Source: Patiria pectinifera
Taxonomy: Eukaryota > Echinodermata > Asteroidea > Valvatida > Asterinidae
Direction: 5' to 3'
Assembly: GCA_029964075.1 (NCBI GenBank)
Contig: CM057136.1
Coordinates: forward strand, 13,690,381 to 13,754,380
DNA length: 64,000 nucleotides
Part shown: positions 21,870-33,200 of the stretch, piece by piece
How the letters are laid out: each line of letters starts with the position of its first letter
Numbering within the stretch: the first letter of the stretch is position 1
Notes under the pieces: model-generated
What the model was told of the DNA's origin: nothing
Database searches by the model: none
The model's input: only the letters and a program-made list of their open reading frames with translations
Translations under genes and position numbers: made by a program

Positions 21870-24500
21870 CTGTATGGAAAATAAACATAAAATCGAAGAG
21901 TTGAGTATGGTTCGTATTACTTCGTCGTACATCACTGGAAAGCAAAAGTCGTTTAAAACATTTTTTTTTTTGCTGTAGCCTGATTTAAACTTATAAGGAC
22001 AAAAACAGTAATCTGTTTAGTAAAACTCGTTTTCTTTCAAGCACGGACATACAAAGACATTAAAGATTTAGCCAAGCAACTCCTTTGATGCGCGATTACG
22101 CCGAAGTTTGTGGTGTTTTGTCTGACACTGACACTAGTGACAGTTAAAACCACAAGATGAACTCGATCAGCAGAGCAACTAGGTCATGTGACAACTAGGT
22201 CAGGTCACGTGACATCTGGGTCAGGTCATGTGACATATCTGGGCGGCCAGTGGTCGCAGCAACAGCTGTTCGTAAGAGTTGAGATTTATGATGGATTTAT
22301 TCTGAATGACCTTTGACTCAATCTTCGATCGAATGTGAACCCAGTTCCATAAATGTTATTCTTGTTGGACAAGCGAAAGCGGTTTCCTATCGATGGATTT
22401 TCGCTGCGCCGCGAGTTGAACTGCCCTGGGTTTTTTTTCACCGCACCGTGTGCGTGCTTTGCTAAGTACTATAGGCTCAAGTATTTTTCATGTTAAGTAG
22501 CTCACAATTTCAATGTCCAAGCTTTTTTTCGTGAATTTGACAAACAGATGTTGCCTATAACCAAACTATGTTTAAAAAAAATATTTAAAAAGTAACATTT
22601 CAAAAGAACTGCAGTAAATCGGCAGAGCGGAACGAATCGTGAGGGCGCCAAAGTACAATACCAATTTGGCGCAAATGAATAATACAACGTGAACATTATG
22701 GGGCCTACCGAGCGTATTCGTGACGGCGATTCGTTTGTCGGGTCCCAATCCGATATCAAATTAAAGTCAGGATTTTTCGTCTTTGCAACGGTAAGTGGCA
22801 TCTATCAAATTATGCCCAGAATCCAGCCCCCGTACGTGTTTGGATTTTTTTAAAAGGCCAAAAGTTAAAACCCCGTCCCACATGTGAAAACTTAGCAGCC
22901 ATGATGCCGAGGTGCGGCCATCTATGACCTGATGAATTTGGCCCAAGTCTAAAAACCCCGGGAGATTTTCTCTCCTAGCACCATTAGGTAAGTATATACA
23001 ATATCATGTAGATGTATTGCCCGGCCAGGGATCGGCATCATTCAAGAAATTCGCACGCGAGTTTCTCACGGTAGTGAATGTGATTTACGACGATATAGAG
23101 ATAAAAGACCAATGGGGCCTCTCCTACATCGAACGATACCAACAGCCAACGTGCCTTAGTTGGGTTGGTCAAAAACATAAAATTACATTTCACGATTTGG
23201 CATCCAAATCCTAGGAAACGAGGAATTCTTGAGAATGTATCAGTTTTCATTGGGAGTGGGGCCTGCCGGGGAGTTCCTGGGAGACGGGAGGTGAATTGCG
23301 AACTCCGACTTAAAACAAGTACACCTCGGGGCATAAAATGTGAGAGTGAGAAGCCATATGCATGCAAAGGTTGTTCCAGGTAAGTCCAACCATCGAAACA
23401 TTCAAGCACCTTTGTATTTGTGTTTCAAGACCAGCCTCCGTCCCTCCGTGGAGCAATGTCCCTCCAGCACCCTTATCAAGCAAACTTGCCCCATTACCTC
23501 CCCATTGCATTAGCAGGTGATTGAGCAAACTCCCACCAATTAACACTCCTTTTCCATCGAGTTTACTTCCGCGATCATGTTTTTGAAGATTACAAATTAT
23601 AAACTGCGTTGAAGTCAACAATCTGACGTCACCATGTCCACATTAATGGTGCAACAATTAATGTTTGAACCAAGAGAACTTCTGCACTATTTTAATGCTG
23701 CTCAGAAGATGAATAAAAGCACGATTTCCCCATTGGAATAGTATAAGGTTGGTTGACAACTTAACTGCCACATCTCAAAACTATAAACGGGCACAAGAAC
23801 ATGTGTGAAGTGCGACCATGGAGCTATGGTGCGACTAACGATCGGTTCAAGGATCGCCCAAACTCAGACAAACGTGAGCATGGAAATTAATTGGCCCATA
23901 GATCACTCGCCTTCCACCCCAACCCATGCTTGACTGATCTAAATGCTGCCAGAAGTCACGACACACGGGGTTACAGAAGGCCGACCAGACAACCGGAAAT
24001 AGTTGACAGAGCTCCTCTTGACCTCAGAAGTCATAGCTTGGACTTGGAGCATGAAAATGCCCGAAGCTGCGAATTGCAATGGGTTTACACTGGCACATTT
24101 TACATGGCGAAATACCTTGGTCTCCGCTGCATGCTCTAGCCTAGCTATGGTGCAGCATGTGCAGGGTCTGTTTTTTGTGAAAATATCTGACAATTTTTCC
24201 GGTCATCATCTACACACGACTCGGAGACGAAGCAAGTTTTTTTTAAAAGTCATGTCAAGTACTCCCAAACGGCTCTGACAAAAAGCCAACATTACTGAAT
24301 GTCTAAACTGTAAATTGACGTAAACTAGCGACGATACAAAAACATCAACACATTTTACGAGTAAACCGAAGATCTTGAAAAAAATCTAAACCCTCAATTT
24401 AAAGAGGATCTTTTAGATGCGATGTAGACACAAAGTTGTTTTGAAGTATCAGCATCCCAAACATTTCGCGTGCCAAGATGAAGGCAGACCGAAGCCCGAT
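21870..24500. other. Upstream Tolloid intron/5' region
   Basis: No convincing signal-peptide exon found on the minus strand. It contains a three-copy GGTCA/CACGTG repeat (22178-22251) and a moderately GC-rich stretch at about 22080-22450 that could be a promoter. Open frames near 23.0-24.3 kb look like chance or old repeats. Confidence 0.5.
22178..22251 (+). promoter_or_regulatory. Triplicated GGTCA / E-box repeat
   Basis: Three tandem copies of an approximately 22-base unit, such as CTAGGTCATGTGACA, then AGGTCAGGTCACGTGACAT, then GGGTCAGGTCATGTGACAT. The centre copy contains a perfect TCACGTGA E-box and direct GGTCA half-sites like those bound by nuclear receptors. A regulatory role is inferred only. 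Confidence 0.5.
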
Positions 24501-25000
24501 NNNNNNNNNNNNNNNNNNNNNNNNNNNNNNNNNNNNNNNNNNNNNNNNNNNNNNNNNNNNNNNNNNNNNNNNNNNNNNNNNNNNNNNNNNNNNNNNNNNN
24601 NNNNNNNNNNNNNNNNNNNNNNNNNNNNNNNNNNNNNNNNNNNNNNNNNNNNNNNNNNNNNNNNNNNNNNNNNNNNNNNNNNNNNNNNNNNNNNNNNNNN
24701 NNNNNNNNNNNNNNNNNNNNNNNNNNNNNNNNNNNNNNNNNNNNNNNNNNNNNNNNNNNNNNNNNNNNNNNNNNNNNNNNNNNNNNNNNNNNNNNNNNNN
24801 NNNNNNNNNNNNNNNNNNNNNNNNNNNNNNNNNNNNNNNNNNNNNNNNNNNNNNNNNNNNNNNNNNNNNNNNNNNNNNNNNNNNNNNNNNNNNNNNNNNN
24901 NNNNNNNNNNNNNNNNNNNNNNNNNNNNNNNNNNNNNNNNNNNNNNNNNNNNNNNNNNNNNNNNNNNNNNNNNNNNNNNNNNNNNNNNNNNNNNNNNNNN
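24501..25000. other. Assembly gap (500 N)
   Basis: Exactly 500 undetermined bases, the conventional size for a gap of unknown length. A missing Tolloid first exon could lie here. On the plus strand the sequence just right of it (25001-25043) is open and ends in GGAG|gtgagg, a good donor. Confidence 0.99.
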
Positions 25001-27060
25001 AGAGTTTCTCCGATATCCTGGGTGACTTTGTGTTTTTGCGGAGGTGAGGTCGTTGATCCCTGAATGTCAAGTGCAATACATTATAATTGTATCTGACGCA
25101 AGATTAAAAGCGCATGCAGAAAATAAATGAGTTACAGGTTTTCGAGCAGACCCACGTGAAAAAGTAAAAGAGTATCAACATTCTAAAATCAACAGCAAAA
25201 AGGACAAAAGTAGGACATTGGGGGAGAAAATCAGGATACAAACAGGACTTTTGCGGATTTTCAGGAGTAGTTTTCCTTGATGCTCACCCATGTCCACAGC
25301 ATCATAAGCCCTATTTGGCATATTCTGTACCCACAGCACTTGTGTTCCATCATCAACTAAGTTCTTGAGAAGTACAGTTGCCGATTCCTGCGCCCAAGCC
25401 CTTCATTGTGTCATTATGGCAGTGTGTTATGTAGCACTGTTATGAATATATTCAATGAGATTTCATTTTTTTCAGAGCTGTGGGACAAAAAGTAGGAAAT
25501 TAGGAAAAAGTAGGAATTTAATACAAATCGCGTCCGACAAAAAGGTTAAAAGGCCTATAAAAAATGGATCAGAAAGTTACATTAAAAGGGGTCATAATTT
25601 ATAGGTCCTCTTCATCGTGATATATTAATCGCATATCAGAAGGCAAATAAGGCTGTGAAATCAACATCGTTTTCATTAATCATGGACAAATATTGGTAGT
25701 ATAGGTTGAAATAAAGAGATTGCCTTTCACATAAGTTAGTTCTTTTCTTGTGGTCTTAAAAAAAATAAGACCCAATTGTTTGTGTATGTAAGCTGACATT
25801 AAAAACACTGAATGTTATACCCAATGGAAGATATGCTGTCATCATTAATGACATTTGCAGTATTTGCTTCAAGGAAATTTAGGCATTTATTGATACGAAT
25901 CAGACTCGGTTTTAAGAAAATAAGGAATTCGTTTTTCATCGTGACTGTGACATCGCTTGTTTCGATTTGATGTAAACACCTAAACCCTCATACTGACTTG
26001 TGTACGTGCACAATGACACAGACACCGAAAAACAAGGGAACATTTCTCGAAACATTAGTGTGCACGTTCTCATTGTGATGTGCAAAGTTTCCCCAAATAA
26101 TGTTTCACCGGTGTTTGAGGGACAACTGATATTATATTCATACACGGGATATTTGTCTGTCACCACACGCGGATTTTGGAGGATTTGTGGCGTATCTGTT
26201 CCTAATTAATTTAATCAGGACCTTAACTGGACGTGACGTCACATGACGTCCAGAGGCAAGAGTCATATTTTGGGCAACACCGAAACAGGAATATATAGAA
26301 ATATGAGAAATTAAATAAACAACCATAAGGCAAGCATGTTTGACCGAAATACTTATACTTTGTCGACATTCTGCGGAGATCAAACCAAAGTCCGGGTTAA
26401 CATTACAAGAGTTTCATGTTTGTCACAATTTGTTACAAAATACTGGCGCATGCGTGATGATAAATGCACTAAGTTTCACCGAACCTACAATGCATTTCTC
26501 GCAATGTTTCAACGACTTGACGAAATAGCAATAAATAACTTCAACCGACTAATACTGCTCCGCGTCACCCATCAGCTTGCCACTCTTAAGGAGACAACAC
26601 GTTCCTTCTAGTGTCCAACTTTACCACAACGATACCCTGAATAAGGATATCCTTCCCTCGTCCACCATCCGGAAAGGAAATATAATATATATCCCCCTTC
26701 TTGACATCCCGCCGCGCACCACGAAATGAAATTAATTCCGACCAATCACAGGGCGCGGGACAGAACCGGCTTCGGGACCAGGCACTCCAACCAATCAGGC
26801 TCCAGGATATGTCCTGAAACAGCCGCAGGGGACCCCTGACCTGATTGTAAACACTGCACTTTCCATGTGATTTGTTCGTTTCGTAATACGAAGCACTTGA
26901 CATTTTGTTTAAATACATAATTGCGCTATTTTAAGATATGACGTAATTTGAATTTTAAGGCCCAGCATCGGGGCTTGCCTTTGATGATAATATTGTGTTG
27001 TACCAGTTACATGGCTTGCCGCCAAAAGCGATATGAATATTCAGGAAGTTACTCGGTCAA
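25001..27060. other. Intergenic region upstream of protease 1
   Basis: AT-rich, no coding exon recognised. It holds a palindromic CRE (26229-26253) and two CCAAT motifs about 45 bases apart near 26750 and 26795 within a more GC-rich patch (26690-26860). That patch could be a minus-strand promoter, possibly Tolloid's. Confidence 0.5.
26227..26253. promoter_or_regulatory. Palindromic CRE-containing site
   Basis: Contains the full cAMP response element TGACGTCA at 26234-26241 inside a larger near-palindrome, CTGGACGT to ACGTCCAG. It lies about 860 bases upstream of the TATA box of protease 1. Function inferred. Confidence 0.45.
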
Positions 27061-27065
27061 TAATG

Positions 27066-27100
27066 TATAAATACAGCCCCGCTTCAACCCAGGAAACATC
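27066..27100 (+). promoter_or_regulatory. TATA box and probable start site of protease 1
   Basis: TATAAATA at 27066-27073, with an initiator-like CATCACA about 25-30 bases downstream (27097-27103). The distance to the initiating ATG gives a 5' UTR of about 200 bases without an intron. This is the clearest core promoter in the window. Confidence 0.65.
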
Positions 27101-27296
27101 ACAACTGCTCTGGAATCCGACCAGCGAGCAAGTCAATATTTGGAGTTAGCAGTTCACCTTAAAATATACACTTGTGAACCGAAGTGTCAATTTACTATTG
27201 GCAAGCTACCGTTGCTCTGAACCACTTAGGTGCTAAAATTAGTCTCAAAAGTTTGATCAAGTCATTGAAAGTCTTGTACCAAAAAATATAAGAACT

Positions 27297-27401
27297 ATGA
27301 ACGCCAAAAGCTCGTGGGCAAGATTTTTGCCTTTGATGTCCCTTCTAGTTTTGGTATTATTGTGCTGTTCAGCGGTGGAGGGAAGGGCACTTGATCTTAA
27401 G
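27297..27401 (+). CDS. Protease 1 exon 1: signal peptide
   Basis: Start ATG is followed by MNAKSSWARF and a leucine-rich core, likely cleaved near SAVEG. Donor is CTTAAG|gtaaga, phase 0. This is the first ATG downstream of the TATA box that opens the conserved frame. Confidence 0.9.
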
Positions 27402-30400
27402 GTAAGACCATATATATCTGATAATTTCATGAAGTTCCGTACTTTAAACGGACACCTATCTGGTTAGGTCTTCTAACTCTCTCTTATCATTCATTGTATC
27501 ATTTCACACTGTTCCTCATCGGTATTTTTCCTCTGAGATTTTACAATGTGACTCAGTGACCTATGGTAGAAACAGGGGGAACAGTTCTAAAAATGTCTAC
27601 AAGTTTACAAGCATACAAACGTTGATACAACAGTCACCGAAGTATGATGTTAAAGGGTGTAATGTGAGGTATCTTGTATACAAAACAACACAGGCCCATC
27701 TACGACATAATCTTCTTAGGATTGTGTTATTTTTCTGAGTGGTCAGTGACTTTAAGGACATTTGTTAAATGGTAAGACTTAAATTTTACTTACTTTTGTT
27801 TTCCTCCAGAAATCAGTTCCTGGCCGGGTGAACGTTGACGAGACAGATGAGGCTGTGTCTGGTGTAGTCACGCTACTTGCTGGCCTCAACCAACCGAGTA
27901 AGTTGCATCCCAAAATTCCTAAATTTCAAGACAAATTGAGACGACATAAAATAAAAGAGTCTGACTGGCTTCCGAGTTGTTCCAAAAGAGATAATTGGGC
28001 AAATCTCCAAATATCGTTTAGATTAGGGAGTATAGTATTTATTTTCGAAAATATCAGAATAAAATCTGAATTTTATTCAGATGATCCGTTATTTTTTTCT
28101 TTCTCCCAAAATAACTTACTTATACCAATAGTATAGGGCCTGTTTTTGTGTACAGCCGATTATGGGTATTTTTATACACCGTGAATTCAAAGTCCAGGTG
28201 TTCCTATATTGATTACGATCCTTCGCAAAATGAAACAAGAAATAATATGCAAACATAAAATTTCACATCATAATTGATAAGTCACCGATTTAATGAAACC
28301 TTTAGGCCATTTTTTTTTTTAAATTTTGACTTGTAGCAGAGGCCATTTTGTAAATTAAAACTGCATTCTGGCAAACTGCCAAATCACAGACATTAAAAAA
28401 ACTGCGTTACACGAACCTGATGTATCAATATTGATTTAACACTCGTTGATTGCGTTATCTTATAAAAATGACCGTCCAAATCGCCTATGTCGGCGAAATC
28501 AAAGGGACACTTCGGCCATGATGGCTTTCGTATCCAAGCAACAAGTTACAATGTGCGTGTGATGGTTACAGTACACCGCGAGTGGGCCTTCTATCTCAGT
28601 TTACAACCCCCACCATGACAGTGTATGGCAGGAACAATATACAGTCGCGTGACATTCAAAATCCCGCCTACTTAGTATTATCCTGTCTCAAACTAACGGA
28701 ACTCATTCACGACTTCCTTTTAAATATTTGGTTCCCTTGTTCTGGGAACAGACTTTGTTTTAAAATATCCAGATTTTAATTTGTTAAAAAAAGGACATCA
28801 TGATGCACACATCTGAAAGGAAAGCGTTTACCGATATTTTGTTCGATTTGTGATTTTGATATAGCTCTTCGTTTCTGTTTTGTTGCGTGTAAATGGATAT
28901 CGAATTGAATTGACACACTGAACGTGGGGCGTGTTTTAAATTATGGCATTTTTATTTGCTGTAAAAAAACTGAAAGGAATTTATCTTCTTTTAAAATTTT
29001 CCGCGAGAAATGATAAATTCCACATAAAATTGTTGTCGGTACACGCATAATAGCCAACGTCAGAGTATTGTCATTTCATTTAACAAGAAGTAAGATTTAT
29101 CTGATGGATTTAAATTACTTCCCCGCCTTTCAAATCGACTAATAAAAGAAAAACCCAACGAGCTGGGAGAATCGGCTCCGTCACCACACGGAGCGCCTCA
29201 GGGGGAGGACAGGGGTGAAAAGACCGCGCCGTGTCACGGTCGAGGCACGGTGAAGGACCCCGTTTCGTTGAAAACCAACAAAAAAGTATAATCTGTTGTA
29301 GGCTGATGATGAAATTGAGTGTCATTCCGTTCGGTGCGTAGTTATGGCATTAAAGGGTGGTGGATAACTTTTGCCCTCAAAAATATCTTATCTTCAGCCA
29401 CATTCCTATAACAAAAAAGGGGCCTACGTAGATCTTTGAAAGGAAATTATATCAGAAACGAACACAGAGGTTGGGATGTCACACGAACAATATCGAAAGT
29501 AACCTCGCAGTGAAGTTCAAAAATACTTATTTTCGTGTCCAAGTGCTTTCAGTGGTCACAAATGTATCAATTTCAAGCCCTGACAATTGTGGTTACAAAC
29601 AGAAAGGCAGTTCACTAAAAACATTGGCATCTTCTGTTATTATTTCCTCGTTAACTATTTATGAACTGTTTTATGAAGGAAAAAAATCCCGAACACATCG
29701 GGTCAGGAAACGGCCACAGGAAACTGGTTTGGGCCGAGAAGGCTTCCGAATTATACAGTGTTAAACCAACACGGAACTTGAACTTGTATTCCCACGGCTA
29801 TTACATGACACAGTTTCCGCAATCCAGAGTACTCTTATAATATGGACCTTTTCGAAAGTGTGACTCCAGTGAACTTTAACACTGATGTGGTTTGGTTCGT
29901 CAGCAAACATCGAGCCATTTCATTTTTGTTGAAATCAGATATATAAAAGTCACTTGAATAAAGTGAATAAAGGATGGTTGTAATGAATAAAGGTTGAAAT
30001 TGCTGCCCACCTACAAATATGATACGCACATTTTGTTTAGAACAGGGGGAAATCAAAACCAGAAATGTCGTACATTGGCATACATGCAGTTTGCCATTAT
30101 TTTACATTTTGCCGAAAAGATTGGCCAAAGTTTCCCTCAAGCAGGCGGCCGTGACAAAATGTCATTGACCAGATTAAGTATAGCTTGTGAAATCGCTGTT
30201 TAACATTACTTATCCACGAATAATGTATCCTAATGAATCTAGGATAAATATGAATAAAAGATTACTTGTTCACACGAGCGCTCACCACACAATATTCCTG
30301 CGGCTCCCACTTCCGCGTTCATAAAACCACACCAACCAAACTAAACATGGCGGTTATTCCGAGTCCTCAACGTAAAAGTGGTTATGGTTACTTAAATACG

Positions 30401-32400
30401 ATGATATAATACTCTTACCGTGTGTACGACCATATCTCTGTGAATTCCATTCAATATTTTTCAATTGCATAAATGGTTATAGCATATTGTGCTAAAATTG
30501 AAAAATTGTTTGAGGTTTATTATAAACTACACCTACATAATGCTTTGTGTGTTTTTCGTTTGATCTGACCGCAATCTGATTTGGGTTGTGTCCTCGTAAA
30601 CTTAAACTTGAAATTAGTGGTATAAAGTTACGCCTGCGGTGTCATATCCCTTTGTCCCTTCATGAATCATCACAGTGTTAAGTTAAATCCCGTAGACTGT
30701 CACCAAGTGTTAATGTGATATTTTCCTTTTCCCATAGGCAATCTGGCAACTTGTGGCATGCGACCCACGTATCAGAAGCAAGCAGTCTTCCGTGTAGTGG
30801 CTGGAGTTGAGTCTAGCAATCGCTGGCCGTGGCAGGTCGCGCTGGTCGATACGACGTCCAAGCAGCCGTTCTGTGGAGGCACGCTGATCGGCAGAGAGCA
30901 CGTCGTCACGGCGGCACACTGCTTCGATGGAAAGTAAGACTGGAGAAAATACTTCGACATTTTTACCCTTTATTCTCCCTTGTCTATATTTATGTCAGTT
31001 ACTGTTTCAGTTCATCATCACAACCGATAATAAACATACTTACGAACATTTCATATCGAGGAACAAGAAACATTCGAAAACTCACTAAATTGGAAGATAG
31101 AAATGTTTCCAAACGTTGTAAGAGGTTATCGTTTAATCTGACCTCTCGATCGGTTTGCAACTTTACTTTATGTATTTTATGAGAACATAAAATACAACTT
31201 TTATAAGTGATTAGTGTTTGTGACTCATGATCAGCAGGTCCGGGGTTCGAATCCTGCTGTACCAGCTATATGATGTGTTGTGTCCCTGGGCAAGCCATTT
31301 TACTCCTTTTTTTCCTCTCTTCACCAAGGAGTTTAAATGGGTACCGGCCCTAACTTGCGATGGACTCATTGGACTGCATCCCATCCAGGGGAATAGAAAT
31401 ATTCTCAAGGAAACAAGAGACTAACACTGTCTTAGATCGAGCGTTCAGGAAACAGTCGTTGAAGACTTCATTATTCTTGAATACCTGAGTAAAAGACCCA
31501 TTTTTATCTGTCACAGGAACCAGAATGACATCAACATAGTCCTGGGCGAGCACGACCGGTCGAGACCGGAGGGTACAGAGCAGCAATTCCCGGTCGACTG
31601 CGTCCACATCCACCGCCGATACGTCAAGGGAATCCCGTACAACAACGACATCGCCGTGGTCAAACTCAAGACAGCTCCGGGCCACGATGTCATGCTCAAC
31701 GACTTTGTCATGCCCGCCTGTATGCCAGAGAAGAATGAGTTCAAAGCGGGAGATACGTGCTACGTCACTGGGTGGGGCTACACAAGTAAGAGCAAAATTT
31801 GAAATTTCATACCCGTACTTTTTTCTCAAATTAGGAGAGAAAAAAAAGGTTAATCTGATATGATATTCCGAGGTATACTTCTGGACTCCCGCACTCTGCT
31901 CGTATTTTGTACCCATTATACTCAGTGATTTTCTTTCTTTCTTCACCTTTTTGAAAAGTTCTTTCAAGACGGTCAAAACAAGTCAAATGTCGAATAAAGC
32001 AAAATGTAAGCATTTTCTCACTTTTTCCCCGTTCTCTGCAGATTTCAACGACCTTTTGGTCGGCAAGAGGCCTCAGGTGTTGAACGAAGCCCAAGTCCCG
32101 ATCCTGAGCAACGACCAATGCAAGCAAGCCTACGGCAGTTACATCTCCAAAAAGATGATCTGCGCGGGCTACCTGGAAGGGGATCGGCGAGCAGACACCT
32201 GCAAGGGGGACAGCGGTGGGCCGTTGATTTGCCAGAGGGGTGGAGTGTGGAAACTTTTCGGGGTGACTTCGTGGGGGGATAACACGTTCTGCAACCCCTC
32301 TCCTACCGACGCTGTGCCGGGGGTATATACGAGAGTTGATCGGTACAGAAGCTGGATTCAGAGTAGAATTGAGATGGACAGTTGTCCTTCCAAAAGATGA
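27297..32400 (+). CDS. Secreted trypsin-like serine protease 1 (S1A), 338 aa
   Basis: Five exons: 27297-27401, 27810-27897, 30738-30933, 31517-31785 and 32042-32400, phases 0,1,2,1, 1,017 nt including the stop. Residues 1-30 are a signal peptide with hydrophobic core LLVLVLLCC. A pro-region follows up to the activation site FR|VVAG (Arg83/Val84). Catalytic triad: His125 (TAAHC), Asp174 (NNDIA), Ser277 (GDSGGP). Asp271 at the bottom of the S1 pocket (DTCKGDS) predicts cleavage after Arg/Lys. Pro-region Cys70 (CGMRP) probably bridges to the catalytic domain (PACMP), as in two-chain S1 zymogens. It is the upstream member of a tandem pair with the gene at 34485. The physiological substrate is unknown; digestion, clotting, immunity or development are all possible. 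Confidence 0.94.
27402..27809. other. Protease 1 intron 1
   Basis: Intron with donor gtaaga and acceptor tttcctccag. Nothing else recognised. Confidence 0.85.
27810..27897 (+). CDS. Protease 1 exon 2: pro-region
   Basis: Encodes KSVPGRVNVDETDEAVSG and VVTLLAGLNQP, an acidic pro-segment. Acceptor cctccag, donor CCGA|gtaagt, phase 0 in and 1 out. It has no recognised domain; the assignment rests on splice sites and frame continuity. Confidence 0.8.
27898..30737. other. Protease 1 intron 2
   Basis: 2.8 kb intron. It contains an AACATGGCGG (YY1-like) motif near 30341 and a GC-rich patch at about 29180-29270, both without obvious function. No other exon recognised. Confidence 0.75.
30738..30933 (+). 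CDS. Protease 1 exon 3: activation site and catalytic His
   Basis: Encodes LATCGMRPTYQKQAVFR, then VVAGVESSNRWPWQVALVD and FCGGTLIGREHVVTAAHCFD. Contains the activation bond, the CGG disulfide cysteine and catalytic His125. Donor GGAAA|gtaaga, phase 2. Confidence 0.95.
30934..31516. other. Protease 1 intron 3 with SINE
   Basis: Mostly occupied by the plus-strand SINE at 31205-31400. Acceptor tctgtcacag. Confidence 0.85.
31205..31400 (+). mobile_element. SINE fragment
   Basis: B-box-like GGGGTTCGAATCC at 31241-31253, then CTGGGCAAGCCATTTTACTC and AGGAGTTTAAATGGGTACC. The body resembles those of the elements at 15.4 and 59.1 kb. The A-box side is eroded. Confidence 0.65.
31517..31785 (+). CDS. 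Protease 1 exon 4: catalytic Asp
   Basis: Encodes DINIVLGEHDRSRPEG, IPYNNDIAVVKLKTAPG and FVMPACMPE through CYVTGWGYT. Contains catalytic Asp174 and the cysteine expected to bridge to the pro-region. Donor CACAA|gtaaga, phase 1. Confidence 0.95.
31786..32041. other. Protease 1 intron 4
   Basis: 256-base intron ending in ccgttctctgcag; nothing else recognised. Confidence 0.9.
32042..32400 (+). CDS. Protease 1 exon 5: catalytic Ser and C-terminus
   Basis: Encodes ILSNDQCKQAYGSYISKK, ADTCKGDSGGPLICQRGG and LFGVTSWGDN to PGVYTRVDRYRSWIQSRI. Contains Asp271 (S1 pocket), Ser277, and the pocket glycines in SWG and PGVYT. TGA stop at 32398-32400. Confidence 0.96.
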
Positions 32401-33200
32401 TTGAAAAGTATTTTTTAAAATACTCATTTTGTAGGATGACATTTACTCGGGTTAACTTATTTATTATTCAGTAGCTATTTATTGTTCCTTTAAGGAAAGA
32501 ATATTTATCACATTCATAGTTGTTTTAAACAAATCAGGCCGAAGTGTTTAACTTATTTATTAATATTTATGTATGAACTTATTTATAAATATTTATGTAT
32601 TCCTATGGAATATTTAAAACGGTCCTGTCTATATTATACTTCAATTATTTATTCAACTTAAATTACTGGTATAGGTAAGATAATGTGTGTTTAAGTAAGA
32701 TCTTATATTTATTATTTATAAACGTTTTACGAAAGTTGAAATAGTGTTTTGAAAAGGAAAGAAAATTTATAAAATGCATAGTTGTTTAAATAGTATTTAA
32801 CTTATTTGAAATTAATATTTATTGATTCAATATGGAAACGGTTTTCTTTAACTTATTATTTATTTTCTTGAATTATCTATTTAAGATATCTATTTAAGTT
32901 ATATTTACTATTTATTGAACTCTGAAGTTGAAATTTTGAACGTGCAATACTTTATTTAAAGAAGTAATTTATAAAAAGGGTTAGCTCAAGTATTCATAAA
33001 TCTTTGATCGTCGAATCAATGGACATTTAATAACACGAGAAATATTCATTTTTTCTTTTTATGAAAGACTGAACGGATGGCAGAGTAGGCCTACGGTGAG
33101 CCATCAGAAACGTTCTTAAAGTGGACACGAGAAAGTTGTCTAAATGCTACTGAATGTTACACAGACAATCGAAGACAAAGTGAAATAAAATAGAGGAAAA
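32401..33200 (+). promoter_or_regulatory. AU-rich 3' UTR of protease 1
   Basis: At least fifteen ATTTA pentamers between about 32450 and 32960, several within the nonamer TTATTTATT, plus repeated AACTTATTTAT phrases. Such AU-rich elements generally destabilise mRNA. A polyadenylation signal AATAAA at 33184-33189 would place this block inside the 3' UTR; the transcript end is inferred. Confidence 0.65.

Noticed and set aside
22502..22801. Minus-strand open frame as the missing Tolloid first exon
   Set aside because: No hydrophobic signal core and no resemblance to BMP1 prodomain starts, although a donor-like GT follows.
24399..25076. Long open frames across 24399-25076 on both strands
   Set aside because: They consist almost entirely of the 500 N gap; only a few real codons lie at each edge.
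31350..32442. Antisense open frames of over 200 codons opposite protease 1
   Set aside because: They are mirror frames of the GC-richer catalytic exons and cross introns; their sequence resembles no known family.
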